Source: JANQIV01 sp050117315 (GTDB lineage Bacteria > Bacteroidota > Ignavibacteria > Ignavibacteriales > Melioribacteraceae). From it: a DNA stretch of 47,313 nt. Positions within the stretch are counted from its first letter, which is position 1; every line of letters starts with the position of its first letter. A program made the position numbers and the translations under genes. The DNA lies in NCBI GenBank assembly GCA_050117315.1, contig JASFMY010000038.1, positions 1 through 47,313 of the forward strand, given 5' to 3'. Below are positions 16,171 to 24,158 of this stretch, one piece after another. Under the pieces are notes generated by a model, which ran no database searches, was not told the DNA's origin, and saw only the letters and a program-made list of their open reading frames with translations.

Positions 16171-18609
16171 CTAAAAGTAATAATTAACTTGTGTACCAAA
16201 TGTTCGCGGTGTACCGAAAACCCAGTTATATGCATCAATACCGTCACCGGTAAATGCTGAATACTGTATAGCTCGGTTATCTTCAATATTATGTACGAAT
16301 GCTCTTACATCCCAATTACCACTAGGCATATATGTCACACTAAAATCTGTTTTAGTATAAGCATCTTGTTTATCCATGTCCCAATTGAATGCTGTTAAGT
16401 AATATTCGGATTTAAACATAGTTTGTATCCCAACATTCAAAATTCCTGATCCAACCATGAAGTCATGATTGTACCCAGCAATTATTGTCCATTCCGGTGA
16501 TTGTATTGGTTTGTTTCCTTCTAAATTAACCTCTATAGGTTCTGCACCTACAACGTTAGCCAGCGCTGGGAATTCTCCAAACTCTGCATTAAGATAATTA
16601 ACAGTAAGTTTCAGGTGATCGGTTGGAGTTACTAACATCTCACCGTCTAACTCAACACCAAAAACTTCCGTACTGGCAGCATTTTTAGTTGCGTCTCCAA
16701 CTTCAGTATTTATAAATACTTTTACTTGTTGATCATCATAATTATAATGAAATATCGAACCATTAAGACGAAATCTGTTATTCATAAATTTATTCTTCGA
16801 GCCAATTTCAAAGGCTGTTATTTTTTCAGGGTCATAGCTACCTAAATTATCAAAACCACCAGCTTTGTATCCGGTACTAACTTTTGCAAAAATCATTTTG
16901 TCTTCATCTATCTGATAGTCTAAATTTGCAAGCCATGTAACCTGATCCCATTCTCCTGCACCTGGATTCGGTGTCATACCAGTGTCGGATACTTCCGGAT
17001 GGTTTGGATAAAAATAAGCAGGAGTTCCGGGAGGTCCGAACGGTGCTGTAGTTAATTGGGAACCTGTACGGGATTTTTCGTCTTTTGTATAACGAATACC
17101 GCCGGTAAGACCTAACTTTTCAGTTAGTTTATAAGTTGCTTGTGCAAAAATTCCGTTTGTTGTAGAGCTTACATCATAAACCGTAAAATTCAAATAAGGC
17201 AATTCCCCGTCGAATAAACCGGCAACTCCAGGCAATACAAGACCTCTGGCAACTTCTTGATCTTCATCACCGTAAAAGTACCCGGTCTGCCAAACAAATT
17301 TTTCCATTTCCCCTTTAAGTAAAATTTCATGACTATTAGTTTTGTAAACTAAGCCATTATCATAAGTATATGCCTCAGGAACATAGCCCGTTAAAGGTTG
17401 ATATCCGTACATATCAATATATCTATATCCTCCTTTATAAGCTAAAGTGGCTATTCCAAAATCGTAAGAAATATTAGCTCTTACGGCCGTTTGCTCAATT
17501 TCCAAAAAACCGGCATCTGCTAAATCATACTCATCAGGTAAGTCTGTAGTCCAATTTGAAGGGATTTGACCATTTAATGTAGGAACATCGGCAGCAACGT
17601 TTACACCATATTGAGATCGAGCTGTTTGATCTGTTTTATTATATTCGCCTGCCACATAAATTGAAAGAGCTTCCACCGGTTTAAAAGTTAAGCCCAATCT
17701 AGCTGCCCACACATTTCCATCGTCAAGCTTACCGGCTGGACCACCATCCCTGTAACCATCATGTTTATTTAACATAGCCGCTAAACGAACGGCAGCGGTT
17801 TTTCCCATCGGTAAGTTTAATGAGCCGTTTAATTTAACGGTATTATAGTTTCCGTAAGTAGCAGATAATTCAGCTTCTTTTGTTTCTAATTTCGGTTTGT
17901 TTGCTATAATATTAACCGCACCGGCAGTAGCATTTCTACCGTATAACGTACCCTGCGGTCCTTTTAACACTTCAAGTCTTTCGATATCAAAAAGTGTTGC
18001 ATTTAGAGCAACAGGCCGATTAATATATTCTCCATCAACACCAATTAAAATTGCTTGATCCGACATCTCTGCAGCACCATCGTGACTACCGACACCTCTT
18101 ACAGTAATTTGAGTGAATACTGTATTTTCAACAATATTGAGACCCGGCGCCAAATTTTGTAGTTGAGTTAAGTCCGTGGCGCCTTGTTTAATTAACATTG
18201 GACCGCTAATCAAGTCCATAGAAATAGGCACTTCCTGAGCATTTACTTGCCGGTTTTCGGCCGTCACTACAATAGTAAGAAGTTCTTCTACCGACGGGTT
18301 AAGTTGAAAATCAACCGTCTGGCTTTTTGCATCGACTTGCTTAGTGAGAGGTTGATAACCGACAAAGGAAACTTTAATTGTAAATGGCCCGGATCCGTCA
18401 GGTAAGTTAATTGAGTAACTTCCGTCAAATGTAGAACTAACGCCAATCGCAGTACCTTCAACAATTATATTTGCATTAGGCAGTGGTTCACCGTTCTCAT
18501 CGGTTATTATTCCTGTTATGGTTTGAGCAAGTAAAAAATTAGCGGATAATAATAGGTAAACCAATATCCCCATTATCAATTTACACCTGTTAAGTTGGTA
18601 CTCCTTCAT
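16171..18609 (-). CDS. TonB-dependent receptor with N-terminal regulatory-like domain
   Basis: An 812-residue outer-membrane receptor. It has a signal peptide ending near LLAQ (about residue 29), then a carboxypeptidase-regulatory-like domain (about 30-112, GIITDENGEPLPNANIIVEG). The plug (about 115-235) holds TVRGVGSHDG and LEVLKGPQGTLYGRNATAG, and a beta-barrel ends in QVNYYF. The GPQGTLYGRNATAGAVN style resembles proteobacterial receptors for small aromatics and siderophores rather than SusC, and no SusD partner is present. That suits uptake of an aromatic glycoside. GGGAGG lies just before the ATG. It is the first gene of the cluster. Confidence 0.88.
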   Translation of the reverse strand: MKEYQLNRCKLIMGILVYLLLSANFLLAQTITGIITDENGEPLPNANIIVEGTAIGVSSTFDGSYSINLPDGSGPFTIKVSFVGYQPLTKQVDAKSQTVDFQLNPSVEELLTIVVTAENRQVNAQEVPISMDLISGPMLIKQGATDLTQLQNLAPGLNIVENTVFTQITVRGVGSHDGAAEMSDQAILIGVDGEYINRPVALNATLFDIERLEVLKGPQGTLYGRNATAGAVNIIANKPKLETKEAELSATYGNYNTVKLNGSLNLPMGKTAAVRLAAMLNKHDGYRDGGPAGKLDDGNVWAARLGLTFKPVEALSIYVAGEYNKTDQTARSQYGVNVAADVPTLNGQIPSNWTTDLPDEYDLADAGFLEIEQTAVRANISYDFGIATLAYKGGYRYIDMYGYQPLTGYVPEAYTYDNGLVYKTNSHEILLKGEMEKFVWQTGYFYGDEDQEVARGLVLPGVAGLFDGELPYLNFTVYDVSSTTNGIFAQATYKLTEKLGLTGGIRYTKDEKSRTGSQLTTAPFGPPGTPAYFYPNHPEVSDTGMTPNPGAGEWDQVTWLANLDYQIDEDKMIFAKVSTGYKAGGFDNLGSYDPEKITAFEIGSKNKFMNNRFRLNGSIFHYNYDDQQVKVFINTEVGDATKNAASTEVFGVELDGEMLVTPTDHLKLTVNYLNAEFGEFPALANVVGAEPIEVNLEGNKPIQSPEWTIIAGYNHDFMVGSGILNVGIQTMFKSEYYLTAFNWDMDKQDAYTKTDFSVTYMPSGNWDVRAFVHNIEDNRAIQYSAFTGDGIDAYNWVFGTPRTFGTQVNYYF

Positions 18610-18871
18610 GTTTCCTCCCTATTATAGTGTTTAGTTGTGATTATACCCTAAACTCAAAGAACTGAAAGTAATTTTATGGCTTTAGCATTTTATAAACAAT
18701 ATCAGAAAAACATAAAGAGCATTCAAAATCAATCAAACTCATAAAGTCCCAAAAGGATGGATAGAAATTTCATTTATTTGGTAAAAATAATTTCAAATAC
18801 AGTAATGCAGTTACACCAATTTAAACCCAAATAATACATTAGAGGAAAACAAAAACCAATACCCTAATAAT

Positions 18872-19240
18872 AGAGTTTCTGCAAAATTAGATATCTAAAC
18901 GCTTTGTCAATTTCTCTCCCGATGTTTTTTATCGGGAGAGAAATCTTTTAATTAAAAGGTTCCCCGCCAAAAAGGGTGTGTTGCATAACTCAATTAGGTG
19001 CTTCAATAGCCACGTGCTTCAGCACGTTGGAAATAAGAAACCGAATAGAACCCGGGCTTTAGCCCAAATATTAGAAAAAATTGGGCTAAAGCCCGAAGTT
19101 TTTGTTGAGGCTCATTGTCCACGACCTGAAAGGTCGTGGCTATGATTATTTATTTTAGTTATGCAACAGAGACCCAAAAGACGGCGGACAGGCTCACCCA
19201 AAGAACGGATTCGACAGACTTTTTATTTTGCAGAACCTTT
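18872..19240. mobile_element. Family A MITE, diverged and interrupted copy
   Basis: The left end at 18872 carries AGAGTTTCTGCAAAAT, and the right end at 19240 carries the mutated ATTTTGCAGAACCTTT. Both are flanked by AAT (18869-18871 and 19241-19243), so the target duplication is still visible. The core differs from the other copies (a CTCTCCCGAT...ATCGGGAGAG hairpin replaces part of it), and a family B element fills 18977-19168. It lies between the TonB receptor and the AraC gene. The rest of the 18610-19585 gap is A+T-rich without a credible gene; the 81-codon minus ORF at 19159-19404 runs into the repeat and is not believable. Confidence 0.8.
18977..19168. mobile_element. Family B repeat nested in a MITE
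   Basis: About 190 bp bounded by inverted repeats TGTTGCATAACT (18979-18990) and AGTTATGCAACA (19157-19168). Inside are three hairpins: ACGTGC TTCA GCACGT near 19013-19026, a perfect 15-bp stem CGGGCTTTAGCCCAA (19053-19067 with 19081-19095), and CCACGACCT GAA AGGTCGTGG (19119-19139). The last hairpin is followed by GGCTATGATTATT, a tail also seen at 61-122 and, with a different hairpin, at 23250-23300. The hairpins are REP-like. No ORF, so any movement would need enzymes supplied elsewhere. Confidence 0.75.
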
Positions 19241-19585
19241 AATAAATAAAAAGGTTGTCGGAATTTTCTATTTACCCCGGATAATGCATTAAAAAAATAT
19301 TGATGTAACCTATTGTTTCTTACAAACTTATGAATTGAGTACTTCTCTAATGCATAAGTGGGGTTTAACCTTTTTTTGATCTTAGATAATTGTTTGTAAC
19401 TCATTGAAACTAAATCTATCGCTAATTTCTTTCTTTTCTATTGCATAATCTGGGTTAAACAGAAATTTTTACTAATTCTGTTGATCTTTTTCATAATTTC
19501 CAAGTATAACCTATAATTTTACTGTATTGAGAAAGATTATTCAATGTTGAAAAGCTGCCAAAAGCATTCTAAATCAATCATCATC

Positions 19586-20509
19586 TCATTGACTTAGAAA
19601 CTCTTTGGGAGTAAGCCCGGTTTGAGATTTGAAAAAACGAATAAAATTACTTGGTGATTGATTACAAAGATTGTATGAAATTTCCGAAATGGACAAATCA
19701 GAATACCTCAACAGGAACTTTGCTTCAACAATAACCATTTCTTTAAGTAATTCTTGGGCTGTTTTTTGGAGAATACTTTTTACGCATTTATTTAAATGGT
19801 TAGGGGTAATGTTTAACAAATCCGCATAGTCTTTAACCGTCTGCTTTTCATGAATATGTTGAGTTAAAGCATTTTTATACTGCTTAACAATTGAAGCTGC
19901 GTGATTATTCTTTTCACTCTTTTCATCAGACACAAATTTCTTTATTTCCGTCATCAATGCCATTAAATACCAACTTACCAAATCCAAATCCGATTTTGAA
20001 AATTCCGTGTATATTGTCTCAATTCGTTCGAAAATATTCATTACAGATTTTTTAATTTCAGAAGGAATTGTAATTATCGGATTTCCAAAAAAATCCAAGA
20101 ACGGAAAGTTTTTCAAATAATTAAACGATAGAGTATGGAATATTTCCGGGCTGAAATGCATATAAAATCCTTCGGCGTCTTCACTTATATATTCGTGCGA
20201 AGAAATTTGAAGTGCAGGCTGAAAGAAGAACTGGTTTTCTCCGAATTTATATTGATCAATTCCCTTTGTCCGAAGTGAATATCCTTTAGTTAAAAACATA
20301 CAATCATGCGCGGTTTTACGATGAGGAGGAACCGGTGAAAACACTTTATTTCGATATTCCTCTATACGGTTTATATGAAAAAGATGATGATGCTCGGATT
20401 TGGAAAGGAACTTTTCGTCAGGGATCAGAACTTGTGACTTGATCTCGGCATAATTGATTTTACCAAGTTTCTTTATATCAAGCAGAGGTATTTGAGCATT
20501 TCCAATCAT
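19586..20509 (-). CDS. AraC-family transcriptional regulator
   Basis: A 307-residue regulator. The C-terminal ~100 residues are an AraC HTH pair: TVKDYADLLNITPNHLNKCVK is the first helix-turn-helix, and LSISEISYNLCNQSPSNFIRFFKSQTGLTP is the second, carrying the family signature. The N-terminal half (about 1-190) looks like a cupin-type sensing domain (KTAHDCMFLTKGYSL, FGENQFFFQPALQISSHEY). It lies upstream of the TonB receptor and cluster on the same strand, separated by 976 bp that include two repeats. It is the obvious candidate to sense the glycoside or a breakdown product, but no operator could be recognised. Confidence 0.85.
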   Translation of the reverse strand: MIGNAQIPLLDIKKLGKINYAEIKSQVLIPDEKFLSKSEHHHLFHINRIEEYRNKVFSPVPPHRKTAHDCMFLTKGYSLRTKGIDQYKFGENQFFFQPALQISSHEYISEDAEGFYMHFSPEIFHTLSFNYLKNFPFLDFFGNPIITIPSEIKKSVMNIFERIETIYTEFSKSDLDLVSWYLMALMTEIKKFVSDEKSEKNNHAASIVKQYKNALTQHIHEKQTVKDYADLLNITPNHLNKCVKSILQKTAQELLKEMVIVEAKFLLRYSDLSISEISYNLCNQSPSNFIRFFKSQTGLTPKEFLSQ

Positions 20510-20811
20510 TATTTTATTTCTTATTGATTGATAAAAAAGTTACATCGGGATAAAAAATACAATTTATAAGTCATAAAAAAAAGAAAAAGCATAATAAGTG
20601 ACTTTACTCTGCCTGTATTCTTCAGGTGACCGTATTGGTTTTCTACTGCTTTAATATTTTCCAAAAAGTTTTTAGATCTGTTAACAACATAATTTACTTG
20701 GTTTTATCGAGTGGGTTTTTCGTTTTAAATTCTTCGATTTGTAATCACTCCCGCCGGAATGTGAAATAATGGTTTTCTAAATTCGTATAATCACAAATAG
20801 GTACTTGGTCT
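20510..20811. other. Intergenic region, nothing recognised
   Basis: An A+T-rich stretch between the AraC gene and the small basic ORF. It should contain the AraC promoter and the 3' end of the SQR transcript. I see no terminator hairpin with a T-run, no repeat family member and no credible ORF. Confidence 0.5.
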
Positions 20812-20958
20812 TTAGTGCTTCCTAACCATTCTCAACATTTTAATATTAATCACAATAAAGCGCAGAAACTGCCATAAAAAATTTGTTCTTAATGATTTGG
20901 TGAACTTAGTGGGTACGGTTGTATAAAAATTTTGTTCAAATGCTTTCCTGGTTTTCAT
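20812..20958 (-). CDS. Small basic protein downstream of SQR
   Basis: A 48-residue ORF starting at ATGAAAACCAGG (20958), 14 bp after the SQR stop codon. Its sequence ends NFLWQFLRFIVINIKMLRMVRKH, an amphipathic, basic, partly hydrophobic helix that could lie on the membrane. A longer reading from 20994 overlaps the SQR gene and is less likely. A weak GAGAAG precedes the ATG. Close spacing suggests co-transcription with SQR. I do not recognise a named family; conservation next to other SQR genes would be needed to trust it. Confidence 0.4.
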   Translation of the reverse strand: MKTRKAFEQNFYTTVPTKFTKSLRTNFLWQFLRFIVINIKMLRMVRKH

Positions 20959-20972
20959 TTTTCTTCTCAATT

Positions 20973-22433
20973 TTATTCGGGAATTATATACCAAAGCGGG
21001 TTTGCTTTCGCTTTATAAAGAAAAGCAAAATGCAATAAGTGTTTAATCCAGTGGCCGGCAAGACCGATTTCACCGGTTGTATAATTCAGGTCCCTACCCG
21101 TATCCGGATATTTTTCAAAATCCGGTATAATCGGGTACATAGTCATGGAAACTGCGGTCCCGTTTATTGCATTAGCTCCCGCAGAAGCAATACAAGCGGC
21201 CGCCATATTAGCGAGCGATGCTTGTTTAGTCGGTTCTGTTGATTCACCGTCCATCATATCCAAGATACTCATAACTACCTCTCTAGCCATAACACCGGAG
21301 GGCATTCCGGTACGCGGCGGAGTCGGGAAAATAGAAATTCCGTTTGGGTTTATCATTGGTTTTGAAATTGAATGCGGGGGTGCAAAAGCTATACCTACGG
21401 CAAAAATATTTTTACAATCCGGATTCTGGTATGTACTCGGCCAATCTTGCGGCGACCATTCCTCGTAGGGCTTCTGTGAGTAGTCGGCATCCACTTTCAT
21501 AAACCCGTTTTTCGCAAAAAGTTTTTCGGAAATATCATTTTCGTTTTTATCAAAAGCTTTTAATCCGACACCGGAAAAAGGCGGAATTAACATTGCAAAA
21601 TCGAATTCAAGTGTATCTTCAACTCCGTCCAGATTTTCATAATATAATTTCCCCGGTTCAACTTTTTTAACATGTGCTTTGGTAATCCATTCAATATTGC
21701 GTTCGGAATAGAGAGATTCGGTAAATATCTTTGTATTGGTAATATAGCCGCCTTTTTTGATATGCATTCCTCCCATACCAAAATCACCTAATTCAAATTC
21801 GTTGGTAATCCAAATTATTCTTGCCTTATCCCGAACACCTCTTTTACGCAGTTCAAACTCAACATTAAAAATATATTCAAACGCAGCGCCCTGGCATGTA
21901 GCCATTCCATGACCGGTTCCGATAACCAGCGTTTTATCGGCACCATTTTTCATTTCATTTATTAATTTATTCAATGCTTTTGCAGTTTCCGCTGCATGAG
22001 GCGCAGTACATACTGAAAAACTGTTATGTCCCGGTCCCAGTCCCTCCGTCGCTGCAAAATTTAATTTCGGACCGGTAGCATTCAGAAGATAATCGTAATG
22101 AATTTTAATTTTCTCACCGGATTTTTCTTTTGAAGTGTATTCGGCTAAAACAAAAGGCTTGTCGGATTCCTTATCTCCTTCGGGATAAATTACCTGTGCT
22201 TTGGCTTGATAATGTTTAATCCCTTTTCTTTTATAAACCGGCTCAAGTTCAAAGGTAACATCTTCCGGTTTCATTAACCCTACTCCAACCCAAATATTGG
22301 AAGGTATCCAATTCCATTTGCTGTTTGGAGAAACAACAATTATTTCATGCCTGTTTCCGACTCTCTTTTTAGCATGTAATGCCGCTGTTTGTCCTGCAAT
22401 ACCTGCCCCTAATATTACCAGACGTGCCATCAT
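20973..22433 (-). CDS. Sulfide:quinone oxidoreductase-like flavoprotein
   Basis: A 486-residue two-dinucleotide-binding flavoprotein. The N-terminal FAD site is LVILGAGIAGQTAALHAKK (about residues 5-23), a second nucleotide site is LVIGTGHGMATCQG (about 169-182), and the conserved NIFAVGIAFAPP (about 342-353) contacts FAD. Cys142, Cys180 and Cys340 occupy positions like the catalytic cysteines of sulfide:quinone reductases. The tail (ANMAAACIASAGAN ... GEIGLAGHWIKHLLHFAFLYKAK) ends in an amphipathic region suited to membrane attachment. It would oxidise sulfide to polysulfide and pass electrons to quinone, or be a related flavocytochrome c-type enzyme. The second Met is an equally good start. 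Confidence 0.8.
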   Translation of the reverse strand: MMARLVILGAGIAGQTAALHAKKRVGNRHEIIVVSPNSKWNWIPSNIWVGVGLMKPEDVTFELEPVYKRKGIKHYQAKAQVIYPEGDKESDKPFVLAEYTSKEKSGEKIKIHYDYLLNATGPKLNFAATEGLGPGHNSFSVCTAPHAAETAKALNKLINEMKNGADKTLVIGTGHGMATCQGAAFEYIFNVEFELRKRGVRDKARIIWITNEFELGDFGMGGMHIKKGGYITNTKIFTESLYSERNIEWITKAHVKKVEPGKLYYENLDGVEDTLEFDFAMLIPPFSGVGLKAFDKNENDISEKLFAKNGFMKVDADYSQKPYEEWSPQDWPSTYQNPDCKNIFAVGIAFAPPHSISKPMINPNGISIFPTPPRTGMPSGVMAREVVMSILDMMDGESTEPTKQASLANMAAACIASAGANAINGTAVSMTMYPIIPDFEKYPDTGRDLNYTTGEIGLAGHWIKHLLHFAFLYKAKANPLWYIIPE

Positions 22434-22616
22434 ATCCCCGTATGTTTGTTATAAAAATAATTTTTACCGGAATAGAATATTTAATTTAGATGCTGGAATA
22501 AAAAGTAAGATTCACTATAAGTCTTCAAGAAAAGTAAATTTAAGCAGCACAATTATTACATCGCAAAAAATCTTATTGGAATTTAGAAAGCTTATAATTT
22601 ATTTTCAATAATGTTT

Positions 22617-22842
22617 TTTGCACCTCCTCTTGTCTTTACTTACGATTGCTCCGGGCTGTCTTCGTATGGAGATCCCATCACCCCATCCATTAGTCCGTAA
22701 ATATTTGACAAGAGCCCTTAAAAGATTGATATGTACCCGCATTTATGCCGGGAAACCGCAAAGCGTAAGAGCCCGCAAGGCATCGAGGGAAACTCCCAGC
22801 ATACCGCATAGGCGTCAATTTAACTATGATGTAATGTTTTAA
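22617..22842. other. G+C-richer block of unknown origin
   Basis: This block is clearly richer in G+C than its flanks and has dense short stems (GCGTAAGAGCCCGC, CGGGAAACCGC). A 74-codon plus ORF and an opposite-strand reading both exist, but neither shows a recognised domain. The texture resembles structured-RNA or mobile-intron sequence, and a group II intron 3' end does exist at 921-994, but I cannot identify a domain here. Confidence 0.3.
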
Positions 22843-22994
22843 CAGTGCTGGTATGAAGAGTGTGTTGTAGAACTAAACTTGGGCCATTGCGAATCCCGAT
22901 TTTTGGGATGAAGCAATCTCATTACCAACAATACCGCTTAAATTGTGATAGTTTCGGCGGTAAAACTGCCTCGCTATGACAAGGCCGGAGTAAC

Positions 22995-23300
22995 GCAACA
23001 CGCTCTTCATGCCGGAGGTTAATATTAGAGTTTCTGCAAAATTAAATATCTAAACGTTTTGTCATTTCGACCGGAGGGAGAAATCTTTTAAATCATCCTC
23101 TAATTGAAAGATTTCTCACCCAAAAAACGGGTTCGAAATGACCGACTTTTTATTTTGCAGAAACTCTATTATCCTAAAATTCCCGAACTTTAGTCCAAAA
23201 AAACTAATGATTTGGGCTAAAGCCCTGGTGCATATTTTTTAATTCTAACCCACCGGATAAATCCGGTGGCTATTAATTCATAACCAGGTTATGCGACACA
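22995..23300. repeat. Family B-type repeat split by a MITE
   Basis: The left part (about 22995-23026) and right part (23168-23220) are contiguous in the related copy at 125-208, and are separated here by the MITE at 23027-23167. The right end has a hairpin CCACCGGAT AA ATCCGGTGG (23250-23269), a GGCTATTAATTCATAA tail and a terminal GGTTATGCGACACA (23287-23300). It is the same architecture as 18977-19168 with a different stem. The DNA from 23301 to 23640 has no gene; it holds a 26-codon orphan ORF at 23393 and G+C-rich palindromes near 23550-23596 (CTGCC/GGCAG and TCCGCC/GGCGGA). Confidence 0.75.
23027..23167. mobile_element. Family A MITE, 141 bp, complete copy
   Basis: 141 bp with perfect 16-bp inverted ends AGAGTTTCTGCAAAAT (23027-23042) and complement at 23152-23167. 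ATT duplications flank it (23024-23026 and 23168-23170). The uninterrupted target is present at about 144-175 of this window, where GGTTAATATTATCC is continuous, which proves the boundaries and the 3-bp duplication. It is about 97% identical to the copy at 11938-12078, in the opposite orientation. Confidence 0.92.
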
Positions 23301-23657
23301 CCCTGAATGTCGGTCATTATATTTGACGCATATAAGCATACCGGGAAAAACCCTTTTTTTCCATTTACTTACAAAACTATAGTGTGCAGCTTATGGGCAA
23401 AGACGACTATTATCCTTCAAATGTAAGGCTTCCGTTGATAGAAAAACTATCAACATTGCAATCAATGGTATGAACCTCGGGGCAATTCGCCGTGGCGAAC
23501 CGAACCCTGTTCCGCCGCAAGCGACTGGGAATTAAACCCCGTCTTCTCGCCTGCCTTGCCGGCAGGCAGGTCCGCCGTAGCGAATGCGAAGGCGGATTAA
23601 AAAGTATGATGAGGGTTGAGCAAATTTCTATCTCCGTTCATTAAAAATTGATGAACG

Positions 23658-23870
23658 ATGAATAAAAATCTATCACTATTGTATAAAATTTGTTCATCAT
23701 TCTATAAAAATTACTCAACGATGCATATAAATTGTTCACCGTTCTATAAAATTTATTCAATGATGCATATGAATTGTTCACCGTTCCATAAAATTTATTC
23801 AATGATGCATATGAATTGTTCATTGTTCTATAAAATTTATTCATCAATGCATATGAATTGTTCCATAATG
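23658..23870. repeat. 42-bp tandem repeat (minisatellite)
   Basis: Four units are spaced at exactly 42 bp (the ATGCATAT core begins at 23721, 23763, 23805 and 23847), and a degenerate fifth lies before them. Each unit splits into two related 21-bp halves (TTCAATGATGCATATGAATTG and TTCACCGTTCTATAAAATTTA, one per half). Because 21 is a multiple of three, both strands stay open. The minus strand reads a 14-residue motif NSYASLNKFYRTMN, and the plus strand reads MHMNCSPFYKIYSM. I do not accept either ORF as a proven gene: no Shine-Dalgarno and no recognisable domain. Confidence 0.8.
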
Positions 23871-24158
23871 ATACAATACTGTTTATCAACGGTAAAAGCT
23901 CGATCAAGACTTATTAAATTACTTAATTTAGAAGGGGATAATGGGAATTGGTGTATAATCACGATTTAAGAGGATGTTTGATAATTCTTCTTTTTTAATG
24001 TTGCTATTTTTCTTGCCTCCCGAACAGTCGGCACTATTGTAGATTTATAAATTTCATACACGGGACTTTCTTTCGGCATCATTAAACAGCATTCGGTTCC
24101 CAATGTTTTTTATTTCGAACAACCGGTTATAAGTAATAAAGTTTCTGTGAAAATTTTT

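Noticed and set aside
19159..19404. 81-codon minus-strand ORF
   Set aside because: It reads through the end of a family A MITE, has no domain and no Shine-Dalgarno.
22618..22842. 74-codon plus-strand ORF in a G+C-rich block
   Set aside because: No recognisable protein motif; probably an accident of base composition.
23658..23870. Regular repeats that might be a CRISPR array
   Set aside because: The intervening 21-bp segments are also repeats of one another, with no unique spacers and no cas genes nearby, so it is a minisatellite.
23641..23907. 88-codon minus-strand and 103-codon plus-strand ORFs over the 42-bp repeat
   Set aside because: Both strands stay open because the repeat length is a multiple of three. 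No Shine-Dalgarno and no domain support either frame.
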